Below, piece by piece: positions 45,404-53,511 of a stretch of 55,373 nucleotides of DNA. Position 1 is the stretch's first letter, and every line of letters starts with the position of its first letter. This DNA comes from Opitutaceae bacterium (GTDB lineage: Bacteria > Verrucomicrobiota > Verrucomicrobiia > Opitutales > Opitutaceae), in assembly GCA_023269585.1 (NCBI GenBank), contig JAHFTC010000011.1, positions 1-55,373 on the forward strand, written 5' to 3'. The notes below the pieces were generated by a model that was not told the origin of the DNA, did no database searches, and saw only the letters and a program-made list of their open reading frames with translations. A program made the position numbers and the translations under genes.

Positions 45404-45774
45404 ATTCCAAACACTGGATGCTTTGTGGGCTCCTCTTTTCGCTCGTGTGGTGCGGTTGCCAACACGGACCGTGGCGAAGTCAGGAAATTGAGGTGCAGTA
45501 TGAGGTCGCAAGTCCGGTCGAATTGGCTCTTGGGGTGCTTATTGACGGAGAAGCAGTACCGGGCGCATGTGAGGTCTATGTCTGGGCCATCCTGCGGGCA
45601 CCTGATTCGTACGCGGGGCGAAGAGTGCGGCTCGTGCTACAACGGGGACGAGCGAGCTCTCGTGACGACTGGTTGAGCATTGGAGATGAGTGGCGTCCAA
45701 TCGGTTCGATGGGGATCGCTAAGACAGAGAACCATGCCCTGTCGAAGGGGGAGCTTCTTCTTCTCCAGAAGTAG
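45400..45774 (+). CDS. Small lipoprotein-like protein, unknown
   Basis: The 124-residue product starts at an ATG that overlaps the stop of the toxin stub. It begins with a hydrophobic signal ending in a Cys-rich stretch (LLFSLVWCGC). The rest (about 25-124) is beta-rich, with EIEVQYEVASPVELALGVL and a short C-terminal KGELLLLQK. I do not recognise a family. Base composition is visibly less GC-rich, particularly at third positions, than in flanking genes, as expected for recently arrived DNA. Confidence 0.6.
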   Translation: MNSKHWMLCGLLFSLVWCGCQHGPWRSQEIEVQYEVASPVELALGVLIDGEAVPGACEVYVWAILRAPDSYAGRRVRLVLQRGRASSRDDWLSIGDEWRPIGSMGIAKTENHALSKGELLLLQK

Positions 45775-45857
45775 CGCTCAATAGCCGGTCGCTCGCTGAA
45801 CGGGGGGCGTCCCAAGGGGGCCGGGGGCTTGCCGGCATGGGAGCATTATCGAACACC

Positions 45858-46760
45858 CTACTTGTTCGCGGACATGCTGAGGAAGGCGGCGAGGGCGGGC
45901 TCTGGTTCGGGCGCGGCGCGCCAGCCGACGACCAGGCGGCTCTCGGGCGCGGGACCGGCGAGCGGGCGGAAGACGATCTCAGGCGGCAATTGCTTCGCCT
46001 CGGAGGGCGGCATGAATGTCGCACCGACGCCGGCGCGCACGAGGCCCACGCCGTTGGCGCGCGGCCAGACTTCCTCGGCGATCCGCGGCGTGATCTTCGC
46101 GGTCGCGAAGGCGGCGAGTATGCGGTCGTAGAAACCGGGATTGTGCTGCCGCGGGAAGAGCACGAAGGGCGTGGCGGCGAGGTCGGCGAGCTTGAGCGTG
46201 GCACGGCGGGCGAGGGGATGATCCTTCGGCAGCAGCACGCCGTTCTTTTCGCGCAGCAGCGTGCGCGTCTCGAGCGCCGGTGTGGCGGCGTCGGGGTGGA
46301 AGAAGCCGCAGTCGATGTCGCCGGCGAGCAGCGCCGGGAGTTGCGTGGCGGTGGGCGACTCGTTCAACTCGAGCTTGATGCCCGGATACGCGCGGTGGAA
46401 CTCGCGGAGGATGCCGGGCAGCACCGTGGCCATGGCGAGGCCGGTGAAGGCCACGCGCACGCGACCGTGCTGGCCGCCGGCGACGGCGGCGAGTTCGGCG
46501 GGCAGGCGGCTGAGGTCGCGCAGGAGCGGCTCGGTGCGTTCGAGCAGCGCGCGGCCGGTGGGCGTGAGCTCGACCTTGCGGCGCGTGCGGCGGAGCAGGT
46601 CGAGCCCGAGGGACTTTTCCAGCTGCGCGATCTGGCGGCTGAGTGCCGGCTGGGCCAAGCCGAGCGCCTCGGCGGCGGCGCGAAAATGCAGGCGGCGCGC
46701 GACCTCGCGGAAGTAGACGAGGTGCCGCAGCTCGAACGGGAATTGATACTCGCGAGGCAT
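45858..46760 (-). CDS. LysR-family transcriptional regulator
   Basis: This 300-residue protein has an N-terminal winged helix (about 9-68; ELRHLVYFREVARRLHFRAA, GLAQPALSRQIAQLEKSLG). A periplasmic-binding-like effector domain follows (about 92-295), including GRVRVAFTGLAMATVLPGIL and PFVLFPRQHNPGFYD. The ATG at 46760 is used; a GTG sits 3 bases upstream. It is divergent from the cupin gene 57 bases away, the usual arrangement when a LysR protein controls its neighbour. The effector is unknown. Confidence 0.92.
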   Translation of the reverse strand: MPREYQFPFELRHLVYFREVARRLHFRAAAEALGLAQPALSRQIAQLEKSLGLDLLRRTRRKVELTPTGRALLERTEPLLRDLSRLPAELAAVAGGQHGRVRVAFTGLAMATVLPGILREFHRAYPGIKLELNESPTATQLPALLAGDIDCGFFHPDAATPALETRTLLREKNGVLLPKDHPLARRATLKLADLAATPFVLFPRQHNPGFYDRILAAFATAKITPRIAEEVWPRANGVGLVRAGVGATFMPPSEAKQLPPEIVFRPLAGPAPESRLVVGWRAAPEPEPALAAFLSMSANK

Positions 46761-46816
46761 CACCGGCGACGAAACAAGTATTTCCGGCTATGACAAGGCC
46801 GTGTTATCCTCGGGCA
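46761..46816. promoter_or_regulatory. Divergent LysR/cupin control region
   Basis: The 56 bases between two outward starts must include promoters for the LysR gene and/or the cupin. A T-N11-A type LysR half-site is possible around TATTTCCGGCTATGACA (46781-46797), but no clear dyad was seen. Confidence 0.4.
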
Positions 46817-47146
46817 ATGAAGATGGAAGGCATCCCGTTCGGCATCACCGACTGGTCGGCCCTGACTCCGGAACGGAAGTCGGGCGAGACCGGCTGGGCC
46901 GAGTGGCGCACCCAGCAGTTCGGCGCGGTGCGCGTGCGGATGCTCGAGTACTCGCCGGACTACCGGGCCGACCATTGGTGCACGAAGGGCCACATCCTCT
47001 CCTGCGTGGCCGGCGAGCTCACCACCGAGCTCGAGGACGGCCGGCGCTTCGTGCTCAAGCCGGGCATGAGCTACCAGGTCGCCGACGGCGCTGAGCCGCA
47101 CCGCTCCGAGACCGCGGTCGGCGCGCGGTTGTTTGTCGTCGACTGA
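46817..47146 (+). CDS. DHCW-motif cupin-fold protein
   Basis: This 109-residue single-domain cupin has the motif ADHWCTKGHIL (about 51-61) that names the 'DHCW' family, then GELTTELEDG and the second cupin box GMSYQVADGAEPHRSET. Metal binding is likely via His53, His59 and the C-terminal His. No reaction is known for this family. It is divergent from a LysR regulator and may be its target. Confidence 0.85.
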   Translation: MKMEGIPFGITDWSALTPERKSGETGWAEWRTQQFGAVRVRMLEYSPDYRADHWCTKGHILSCVAGELTTELEDGRRFVLKPGMSYQVADGAEPHRSETAVGARLFVVD

Positions 47147-47215
47147 ACGGACCGAGTCCCGCGCCCGGCACACTTGCCAACTTTTCCAAATCCGATCCCC
47201 ATACCCGTTTTCACC

Positions 47216-48631
47216 ATGGCCAAATCACTGTTTCAGAAAGTCTGGGAAGCGCACACCGTCCGCCAGTTGGCGAACGGTCAGACGCAGCTCCTCATCGGCA
47301 CGCACCTCATCCACGAGGTCACCAGCCCGCAGGCGTTCGGCATGCTCCGCGACCTCAAGTTGAAGGTCGCCATGCCGCACCGCACCTTCGCGACGGTCGA
47401 CCACATCGTGCCGACCGACCAGTTCGCCGAGCCCTACGCGGACCCGCTTGCGCAGGCCATGATGAACGCGCTCCGCCAGAACTGCGCGGAGTTCGGCATC
47501 ACCTTCTTCGAGCGCTCAACGGGCAAGCAGGGCATCGTGCACATTGTCGGGCCGGAACAGGGTATCACCCAGCCGGGCACGACGATCGCCTGCGGCGACT
47601 CCCACACCTCCACGCACGGCGCGTTCGGCGCGATCGCCTTCGGCATCGGCACCACGCAGATCCGCGATGTGCTCGCCACGCAGACGATGGCGCTTGGCGC
47701 GCTCAAGGTCCGCCGCATCGAGGTCAACGGGAAGCTCCGCCCGGGCGTGTACCCGAAGGACATCATCCTCCACATCATCCGCACGCTCGGCGTGAACGGC
47801 GGTACCGGTTTCGCCTACGAGTATGCCGGCGAGGCCTTCGACCGCATGTCGATGGAAGAGCGCATGACTGTGTGCAACATGTCCATCGAGGGCGGGGCGC
47901 GCTGCGGCTACGTCAATCCCGACGAGACGACCTTCGCCTACCTCAAGGGCCGTCCGTATGCGCCGAAGGGCGCCGAGTGGGATGCCGCTGTCGAGCGCTG
48001 GAAGTCCTTCGCGAGCGATCCGGGCTGCGCCTACGACGATGTCGTGAAGATCGATGCCGCCACGATCGAGCCCACCGTCACTTGGGGCATCAATCCCGGC
48101 CAGGCCATCGGCGTGGGCGAGTGTATCCCGACGCCGGAATCGGCATCTTCGGTAGACGAGAAGGCCTCGATCGTCGAGGCGCTCGAATACATGAAGTTCG
48201 CACCCGGCTCCCCGATCAAGGGCACCAAGATCGACGTCGCCTTCCTCGGCTCCTGCACGAACGGCCGCCTCTCCGATTTCGAGGAGGTCGCCAAATACAT
48301 CAAGGGCCGCAAGGTTGCGAAGGGCATCAAGGCCATCGCCGTCCCCGGTTCGCAGATCGTCGCCCTTCAGTGCGCCAAGCTCGGGATCGACAAGATCCTC
48401 GCCGAGGCGGGCTTCGAATGGCGCGAGGCCGGCTGCTCGATGTGCCTCGCGATGAATCCCGACAAGCTCATCGGCGACCAAGTCTCCGCCAGCTCGTCGA
48501 ACCGCAATTTCAAGGGCCGCCAGGGCAGCCCGACCGGCCGCACGATCCTCATGAGTCCGCTCATGGTCGCCGCCGCCGCGCTCACGGGGCAGGTCGCGGA
48601 TGCTAGGGAGGTTTTCGCCGTCCGCGGCTGA
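47216..48631 (+). CDS. leuC: 3-isopropylmalate dehydratase large subunit
   Basis: LeuC is the 4Fe-4S aconitase-fold subunit of isopropylmalate isomerase in leucine synthesis. The 471-residue protein has [52 protein letters not shown], and cluster ligands in [11 protein letters not shown] and [14 protein letters not shown] 47216 gives the usual MAKSLFQK start. leuD follows after a 112-base gap filled by a palindromic repeat. Confidence 0.97.
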   Translation: MAKSLFQKVWEAHTVRQLANGQTQLLIGTHLIHEVTSPQAFGMLRDLKLKVAMPHRTFATVDHIVPTDQFAEPYADPLAQAMMNALRQNCAEFGITFFERSTGKQGIVHIVGPEQGITQPGTTIACGDSHTSTHGAFGAIAFGIGTTQIRDVLATQTMALGALKVRRIEVNGKLRPGVYPKDIILHIIRTLGVNGGTGFAYEYAGEAFDRMSMEERMTVCNMSIEGGARCGYVNPDETTFAYLKGRPYAPKGAEWDAAVERWKSFASDPGCAYDDVVKIDAATIEPTVTWGINPGQAIGVGECIPTPESASSVDEKASIVEALEYMKFAPGSPIKGTKIDVAFLGSCTNGRLSDFEEVAKYIKGRKVAKGIKAIAVPGSQIVALQCAKLGIDKILAEAGFEWREAGCSMCLAMNPDKLIGDQVSASSSNRNFKGRQGSPTGRTILMSPLMVAAAALTGQVADAREVFAVRG

Positions 48632-48638
48632 CCTGCCC

Positions 48639-48734
48639 GTTTCGGGTTTTGGGTTTCGTGTTTCGGGTTACCGGAACACGAGGCTCACCCGAGACACCTC
48701 CCCAACTCGAAACTCGAAACCAGAAACTCGAAAC
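48639..48734. repeat. Word-repeat inverted repeat between leuC and leuD
   Basis: Arms 48639-48669 and 48704-48734 are reverse complements at 26 of 31 positions. Each arm contains several copies of the words GTTTCGGGTT or GTTTCGAGTT. The right arm ends 9 bases before the leuD ATG. The element interrupts an otherwise normal leuCD operon and has the same architecture as those at 2066-2154, 22339-22853 and 54431-55196. Confidence 0.8.
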
Positions 48735-48743
48735 CTTTCAGTC

Positions 48744-49346
48744 ATGGCTCTCGCAAAAATCTCCCAGGTCGCCGGCCGCGGCGTGTTCGTGCCCGGCAAC
48801 GACATCGACACCGACCGCATCATCCCGGCGCGCTTCATGAAGTGCGTCTCGTTCGACGGTCTCGGCGAGTTCGTCTTCTTCGACGTCCGCAAGAACGAGG
48901 ACGGCTCCCCGAAGCAGCACCCGCTCAACGAGCCGCGTTTCCAGGGCGCGACTGTCCTGCTCTCCGGCGCCAACTTCGGCTGCGGCTCCTCCCGTGAGCA
49001 CGCCCCGCAGGCGATCCAGAAGTACGGCTTCCGCGCGATCATCGCCGAAGGCTATGCCGAGATCTTCTTCGGCAACTCGACCACGCTCGGCATGCCCTGC
49101 GTCGTGGCGACCCGCGAGGACATCGCCAAGGTCGCCGCTGCGATCGAGGCGGATCCGCAGACGGAAATCGTCGTCGACATCGCCGCGCTCGAAGTCCGCT
49201 TCGGCGGCCAGAAGATCAAGATCACGATGCGCGAGTCCGCGCGCGACGCCTTGGTCAACGGCCGTTGGGACGCGATCGGCGAGCTGCTCGAAGGCGTGCC
49301 GCAGGTGCAGCAGCTCGCGAAGAAGCTCCCGTACTTGGCGGCCTGA
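48744..49346 (+). CDS. leuD: 3-isopropylmalate dehydratase small subunit
   Basis: LeuD is the swivel domain of isopropylmalate isomerase. The 200-residue protein has VPGNDIDTDRIIPARFMK, the diagnostic ANFGCGSSREHAPQA and EIFFGNSTTLGMPCV. It pairs with leuC upstream. The ATG at 48744 lies 9 bases past a palindromic repeat, so its translation initiation region is unusual. A terminator-like hairpin follows at 49444-49466. Confidence 0.96.
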   Translation: MALAKISQVAGRGVFVPGNDIDTDRIIPARFMKCVSFDGLGEFVFFDVRKNEDGSPKQHPLNEPRFQGATVLLSGANFGCGSSREHAPQAIQKYGFRAIIAEGYAEIFFGNSTTLGMPCVVATREDIAKVAAAIEADPQTEIVVDIAALEVRFGGQKIKITMRESARDALVNGRWDAIGELLEGVPQVQQLAKKLPYLAA

Positions 49347-49363
49347 GCGCAGCCTAGTCTGAG

Positions 49364-49419
49364 GTAGGAGCGAGTTTGCTCGTGATTCCTACGTGAATCG
49401 CCTGCGAGCAGGCTCCTAC
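49364..49419. repeat. Inverted pair of GTAGGAGC-type REP-like elements
   Basis: Two head-to-head copies lie after leuD: 49364-49392 and 49393-49419. Each copy carries GTAGGAGC plus an internal palindrome (for example GCCTGCgaGCAGGC) and ends in GATT/AATC. Bases 49396-49414 match 5989-6007 over 19 bases. This is a dispersed, hairpin-forming intergenic repeat. Confidence 0.7.
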
Positions 49420-49443
49420 ACCTTAGCGGTGGATTATTTCCGA

Positions 49444-49472
49444 GGCCGGGGCCGCAAGCCCCGGCCTTTCTC
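49444..49472 (+). terminator. Intrinsic terminator after leuCD
   Basis: A perfect 9-bp stem GGCCGGGGC/GCCCCGGCC (49444-49452 with 49458-49466), loop CGCAA, is followed by TTTCTCG. It ends the leuCD transcript. The remaining gap up to 49679 shows no other gene. Confidence 0.65.
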
Positions 49473-49679
49473 GTGGGGAGACTCGAGTGCGGCGCGGTGG
49501 GGGCTCGTCCCGCTCCGGAGGCGCACTGTCGCCTCTCGGTTCGCGGCGGCCAGCCGCGCGCGGACGCCGGACCGTGAACGGACGGTAAGATTGGGTTGAG
49601 CCTCGTTTCCGTGGGTGCTCCGGGCTTGTCGCGAGGGTTGGGCGTCGGCCCCATTGCGATACCTCCACGCCGGCACGTC

Positions 49680-52004
49680 ATGCGATCCCAGCCCTTCTCC
49701 TTCTCACTGCTGTTGCAGTTCATCGTTCTCCTTATGGTCCCGGTCGCTTTCGGGGCCGGCGGGTTTCAGGCGATGCTGACCCGGGATCCCGCGGGGGATC
49801 TGAGACTCGCCTGGCCGATGGAGGCGGGGCGGCGCTACTTCGTCGAAACGAGTCCGGACCTGGTCGACTGGACAGCGCTTCCGGGTGGTGTTGTTGGTTC
49901 GGAGACAGAAGGCAGCCGCGTCGTCCTTGGTTCGGGTGCGGGGATGCAGGGGCGGCGGTTCTGGCGCGTGTCGGACTTCGACGCCGCGATCGCGCCGCCG
50001 AGCGTGGCGGTCCCGCTGGCGGAGCGCACGGTGGCCGCGGGTTTCCCGGCCACATTTGCGCCGAACCTCTTTGGTGCCGGCCCCTTGGCGTCTCAATGGT
50101 CGCGCAACGGCGCGGCGATCGCGGGGGCGACGGCGAGCACGTTCACGACGGCACCGTTGACCGAGGCGGACGACGGCGCGGTGTTCACGGTCACCGTTCG
50201 CAATGCCGGCGGGGTCGTCACGAGCTCGGCCATGGCTCTCCGCGTGCAGTCCTCGCCGCTGCCGGTCGGGCTCTGGACCTTCGACGATCCTTCCGCTCCG
50301 TATGCGTCGCTGTATGGTCCGGCGTTGAGTGTCACCGGAGTACCGGCACGCAGCGGCGGCGCCGGGCCGGGTGACGGTGCGATCACTCTTGCCGCCGGCG
50401 ACTTCCTCGGGATCGACCACGGCATTGCGGCCAACGGCGGAGGCAGCCGCGTGAATCGCTGGACGGTGTTGCTGGATCTTCGCGTTCCGGCGTTTGGCGG
50501 CTTCAACAGTCTCCTACAGACCACTCCGGCCAACACCGACGACGGCGACCTTTTCCTCAACAATTCCGGTCGCCTCGGCATCGGGACGGCCGGCTACAGC
50601 GCGGCGGGGCTGGACGTCGATCGTTGGTACCGCCTGGCGCTCGTGGTCGACAACGGCACCCGCTACGACGTCTACCTCGACGGGGAGCCGGTCCTGCGCG
50701 GCGCCGCCGGTGTGCTCGACGGACGCTTTGCGCTCCTCTCGCGCCTGCTCCTCTTCGCCGACGAGGATGGGGAGCGCCTGCCGCTCGATCTCAGCCAACT
50801 GGCGCTTTTCGACCGCGCGTTGAGCGATGCCGAGGTGGCAGCGTTGGGCGGATTCGCGCCGACCGACAGCGCGCTTCTCACCCTGCCATATCTTCAGAAT
50901 GTGAAGACGGACGGGATCACGCTCATGTGGGAAACGGACCGGTTCGTGGCCGACACCGTGGAGTTTGGCACGACCACCGCCTACGGCACCGCACAGGTGT
51001 CGGTTCCGGCGAGCACCGCGGCGGGAACCGTTGTCCACAAGGTCGTCCTCACCGGGCTCCGGCCGGGCACGACCTACCATTACCGCGTGCACAGCAGTGG
51101 CGCCGTCACGACGGATCAGACGTTTCGTACCGCGCCGGCTGTGCCAGTCGATTTCTCCTTCGCCGTCTGGGGCGATAGCCAAGGCTCCACCGACAATCCC
51201 GCGGATCGCGACGAGCCGACGAAATCGATGCTGCGGCACATGGTGGAGACCGAGCACATCGACCTCGCGTTGACCACCGGCGATCTGGCGGAGAGCGGGA
51301 ACGATGCGAACAGCGTGTGGCCGTATTTCGTCGATCGGCCGGTGAGCATCGTTGGTGCGCGGGTGCCGTTCTACGTCGCGTGGGGAAATCACGACGGGGG
51401 CGCGGGCTCGTTGATCCGCAACTATGTTGATCTCCCAAGCAAGGATCGCGCGGGGCAGGACGCCGGCAACGGAAGCTACTCGTTCGACTACGCCGGGTGT
51501 CACTTCCTGTGCATCGACTACTTCACGGCCGGAGAGGATGTCGCCGGCTGGGTGCGGGAGGACCTGGCGTCGGATGCGGCGAAGGCCGCGCGGTTCATCT
51601 TCGCGTTCATCCACACGCCGCCGTGGTGCGAGCGTTGGTACACGGGCAACAGCGAGTTGCGCACTGATCTGGTGCCCTACCTCGAACAGGCCGGTGTCGC
51701 CGTCCTCTTCAGCGGCCACATGCATGGCTATGAACGCGGCTTCCGGAACGATGTCTATTATGTCACGACGGGAGGCGGTAGCTGGCTCGATACCGCCGAG
51801 CCGTTGGTCTACGACTGGCCGCATATCAACGTGGGCGGCTTCAGCAACGAGCCGAGCACGATCAACCACGGCCTCGTCAACCAGTACATGAAGGTCGAAG
51901 TCGTCGGGCGCACCTGCACGGTGAAAATGATGGCCTTCAATCTCGACGGTTCGTTCCGCGGCGTGCTCGACACCTTCCAGATCACGAACCCCGACCCGCC
52001 CTGA
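49680..52004 (+). CDS. Secreted multidomain metallophosphoesterase (purple-acid-phosphatase-like)
   Basis: This 774-residue protein has a signal peptide (LLLQFIVLLMVPVAFGAG). Domains in order: an Ig-like domain (about 100-190), a LamG/concanavalin-like domain (about 198-395), a fibronectin-III-like purple-acid-phosphatase N domain (about 400-490; LPYLQNVKTDGITLMWET), and a metallophosphoesterase (about 497-760). The last domain has metal motifs GDSQG, GDLAESGND, GNHDGG, HTPPW and SGHMHGYERG. It should hydrolyse phosphoesters outside the cell, with the other domains for binding. ATG 49680 starts the signal peptide. Confidence 0.88.
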   Translation: MRSQPFSFSLLLQFIVLLMVPVAFGAGGFQAMLTRDPAGDLRLAWPMEAGRRYFVETSPDLVDWTALPGGVVGSETEGSRVVLGSGAGMQGRRFWRVSDFDAAIAPPSVAVPLAERTVAAGFPATFAPNLFGAGPLASQWSRNGAAIAGATASTFTTAPLTEADDGAVFTVTVRNAGGVVTSSAMALRVQSSPLPVGLWTFDDPSAPYASLYGPALSVTGVPARSGGAGPGDGAITLAAGDFLGIDHGIAANGGGSRVNRWTVLLDLRVPAFGGFNSLLQTTPANTDDGDLFLNNSGRLGIGTAGYSAAGLDVDRWYRLALVVDNGTRYDVYLDGEPVLRGAAGVLDGRFALLSRLLLFADEDGERLPLDLSQLALFDRALSDAEVAALGGFAPTDSALLTLPYLQNVKTDGITLMWETDRFVADTVEFGTTTAYGTAQVSVPASTAAGTVVHKVVLTGLRPGTTYHYRVHSSGAVTTDQTFRTAPAVPVDFSFAVWGDSQGSTDNPADRDEPTKSMLRHMVETEHIDLALTTGDLAESGNDANSVWPYFVDRPVSIVGARVPFYVAWGNHDGGAGSLIRNYVDLPSKDRAGQDAGNGSYSFDYAGCHFLCIDYFTAGEDVAGWVREDLASDAAKAARFIFAFIHTPPWCERWYTGNSELRTDLVPYLEQAGVAVLFSGHMHGYERGFRNDVYYVTTGGGSWLDTAEPLVYDWPHINVGGFSNEPSTINHGLVNQYMKVEVVGRTCTVKMMAFNLDGSFRGVLDTFQITNPDPP

Positions 52005-52026
52005 CCGGACCCGCGGAGAGCACTGC

Positions 52027-52059
52027 GGCCGGGGACGCGTGCTCCGGCCTTTGTTTTTT
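52027..52059 (+). terminator. Intrinsic terminator after the metallophosphoesterase gene
   Basis: The stem GGCCGG (52027-52032) pairs with CCGGCC (52044-52049), followed by TTTGTTTTTT. It lies shortly after the stop codon and separates this gene from exbB. Confidence 0.75.
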
Positions 52060-52107
52060 CCGCGTTGCGAAACATTCGGGGCGGGCGCACGTCATAGGGC
52101 CTCACCT

Positions 52108-52728
52108 ATGGTCCTCGCTGTCGTCGAATGGGTCCGCGTCGTCAAGGAAGCCGGCATGCTGGCGTACCCGCTGCTGGCCTGTTCGGTCGCGGTGGTGTTC
52201 ATCATCTGCGAACGCGCGTTCGCCTTGCGCACCACGGCGGTGTTGCCGCCCGAACTCGCCGAGGCGGTGTTGCTGAACAAGGCGACGTCGGGCGGGCGCT
52301 TCTCGGTGCTTGGCCGTGTGATCGAATTCGCCGAACGCCACGCGAGCGACCCGGATGCGACCAAGGCCTATGCCCGGCTCGAAGTGATGAAGATGGAGCG
52401 CGGCGTGCGCTACCTCGACACGATCTACACCGGCGCGCCGTTGCTCGGCTTGATCGGCACGGTCTTGGGCCTGCTCGGGGCCTTTGCGAGTACGCGGGAT
52501 CAGGTGACGGGCCTCCCGGATCCGGGGAAGTTTTCCCAGAGCGTAGGCTATGCGCTTTCGGCGACGTTGCTCGGCCTCGGCGTCGCGCTGTTGGCGCTCG
52601 TCGGCAACGGCTACATCCAGCGCCGGATCGACCATCATGCGGCGCAACTCGATGTGTTGCTCGAGCGCGTGATCGCCCGGGTGCGTCCGAAGGCCGAGGT
52701 GAAGCCGGAGGATTCGGCCGCGCTATGA
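52108..52728 (+). CDS. exbB: MotA/TolQ/ExbB proton channel protein
   Basis: This 206-residue inner-membrane protein energises outer-membrane processes with the proton gradient. It has three helices (about 14-36, 108-130, 148-172). LDTIYTGAPLLGLIGTVLGLL and the SVGYALSATLLGLGVALLAL segment are the classic ExbB/TolQ motifs. It overlaps exbD by 4 bases (ATGA). Tol versus Ton function cannot be fixed without tolA or tonB nearby. Confidence 0.92.
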   Translation: MVLAVVEWVRVVKEAGMLAYPLLACSVAVVFIICERAFALRTTAVLPPELAEAVLLNKATSGGRFSVLGRVIEFAERHASDPDATKAYARLEVMKMERGVRYLDTIYTGAPLLGLIGTVLGLLGAFASTRDQVTGLPDPGKFSQSVGYALSATLLGLGVALLALVGNGYIQRRIDHHAAQLDVLLERVIARVRPKAEVKPEDSAAL

Positions 52729-53159
52729 GTCTGCGCAGCCAACACTACCGCCGGCCTGAGCTGCCGCTCGTGCCGCTGATCGACGTGCTGGTGATGCTCG
52801 TCTTCTTCACCTTCGCCACGATGCAGTTCCGCGAGGCGACGGGCGGCACGCTCAACCTGACGCTCCCGAAAGTGGAGACGGCGGGCAAGAACGTGTTCGT
52901 CAGCCAGGTCGTGATCGTCGTCGACAAGGATGAGCGCGTGCGGGTGACGATCCAGGGCAAGGGCGGCGAACTGGTGCTCGACAAACGCGAGGCCACGATC
53001 GAGGAGCTCGAGAACGTCGCCGGCGAACTCGCGAAGGTCGACAAGGACATCACCGTCCTGATCCGTTCCGACGAGAACGCCCCGCTCAAGAGCATCACCA
53101 AGGTGATGGATCTCTGCCGCAAGAACGGCCTCAACAAGATCCGCCTGCAGACGCGCTAG
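52725..53159 (+). CDS. exbD: ExbD/TolR biopolymer transport protein
   Basis: This 144-residue protein has one N-terminal membrane helix preceded by the signature LPLVPLIDVLVMLVFFT, whose Asp (about residue 20) lies in the proton path. The periplasmic domain has VVIVVDKDERVRV and VLIRSDENAPLKSITKVMD. It partners the overlapping exbB. A cluster of hairpin repeats follows. Confidence 0.93.
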   Translation: MSLRSQHYRRPELPLVPLIDVLVMLVFFTFATMQFREATGGTLNLTLPKVETAGKNVFVSQVVIVVDKDERVRVTIQGKGGELVLDKREATIEELENVAGELAKVDKDITVLIRSDENAPLKSITKVMDLCRKNGLNKIRLQTR

Positions 53160-53252
53160 GAACCTGGCGGGCGTCGCCCGCAGGTTCCTGATCAAAACGG
53201 CTTCGCCGTTTTGGGCGGCGATAGTCACGTAGCGGAACGGCTCCCGTTCCGC
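53160..53252. repeat. Three consecutive hairpins after exbD, the middle one terminator-like
   Basis: Immediately after the exbD stop comes GGAACCT...AGGTTCC (53160-53188), with an inner GCGGGC/GCCCGC stem. Next is a perfect 8-bp AAAACGGC-TTC-GCCGTTTT (53194-53212). Its T/A-ended stem reads as a bidirectional terminator between convergent exbD and lpxI. Last is a perfect 9-bp stem GCGGAACGG-CTC-CCGTTCCGC (53232-53252) preceded by GTA. None is coding. Confidence 0.65.
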
Positions 53253-53360
53253 GCGGAAGGGAAGCGCGTCCGCAACGAGGAACACCTGCTCCACCCTGAG
53301 CCCAGGGCGCGCAGCCGGAACCGACATTCGTTGAGGTTCGCACAAGTGGCTGATGATGGC

Positions 53361-53460
53361 GGTAGGACGGCTCTCCGAGCCGTCCGCTATCGAGATCTGG
53401 TCTTCGGCTCTGCGTTCACCACGGACTTGGCGGGCGGACGTTTCGGAGAAACGTCCCTAC
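53361..53460. repeat. Two GGTAGGGAC-type hairpin repeats between exbD and lpxI
   Basis: Hairpin one is GGACGGCTC-TCC-GAGCCGTCC (53365-53385), preceded by GGTA. Hairpin two is GGACGTTTC-GGA-GAAACGTCC (53436-53456), in the opposite orientation and followed by CTACC. Both have 9-bp perfect stems and 3-base loops. The same form recurs at 55275-55295. The gap 53160-53511 holds no gene. Confidence 0.7.
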
Positions 53461-53511
53461 CCCCTGCCGGTCCATGGCATGTGATCCGATCGGACGCCGC
53501 CGCGCGGCAGA

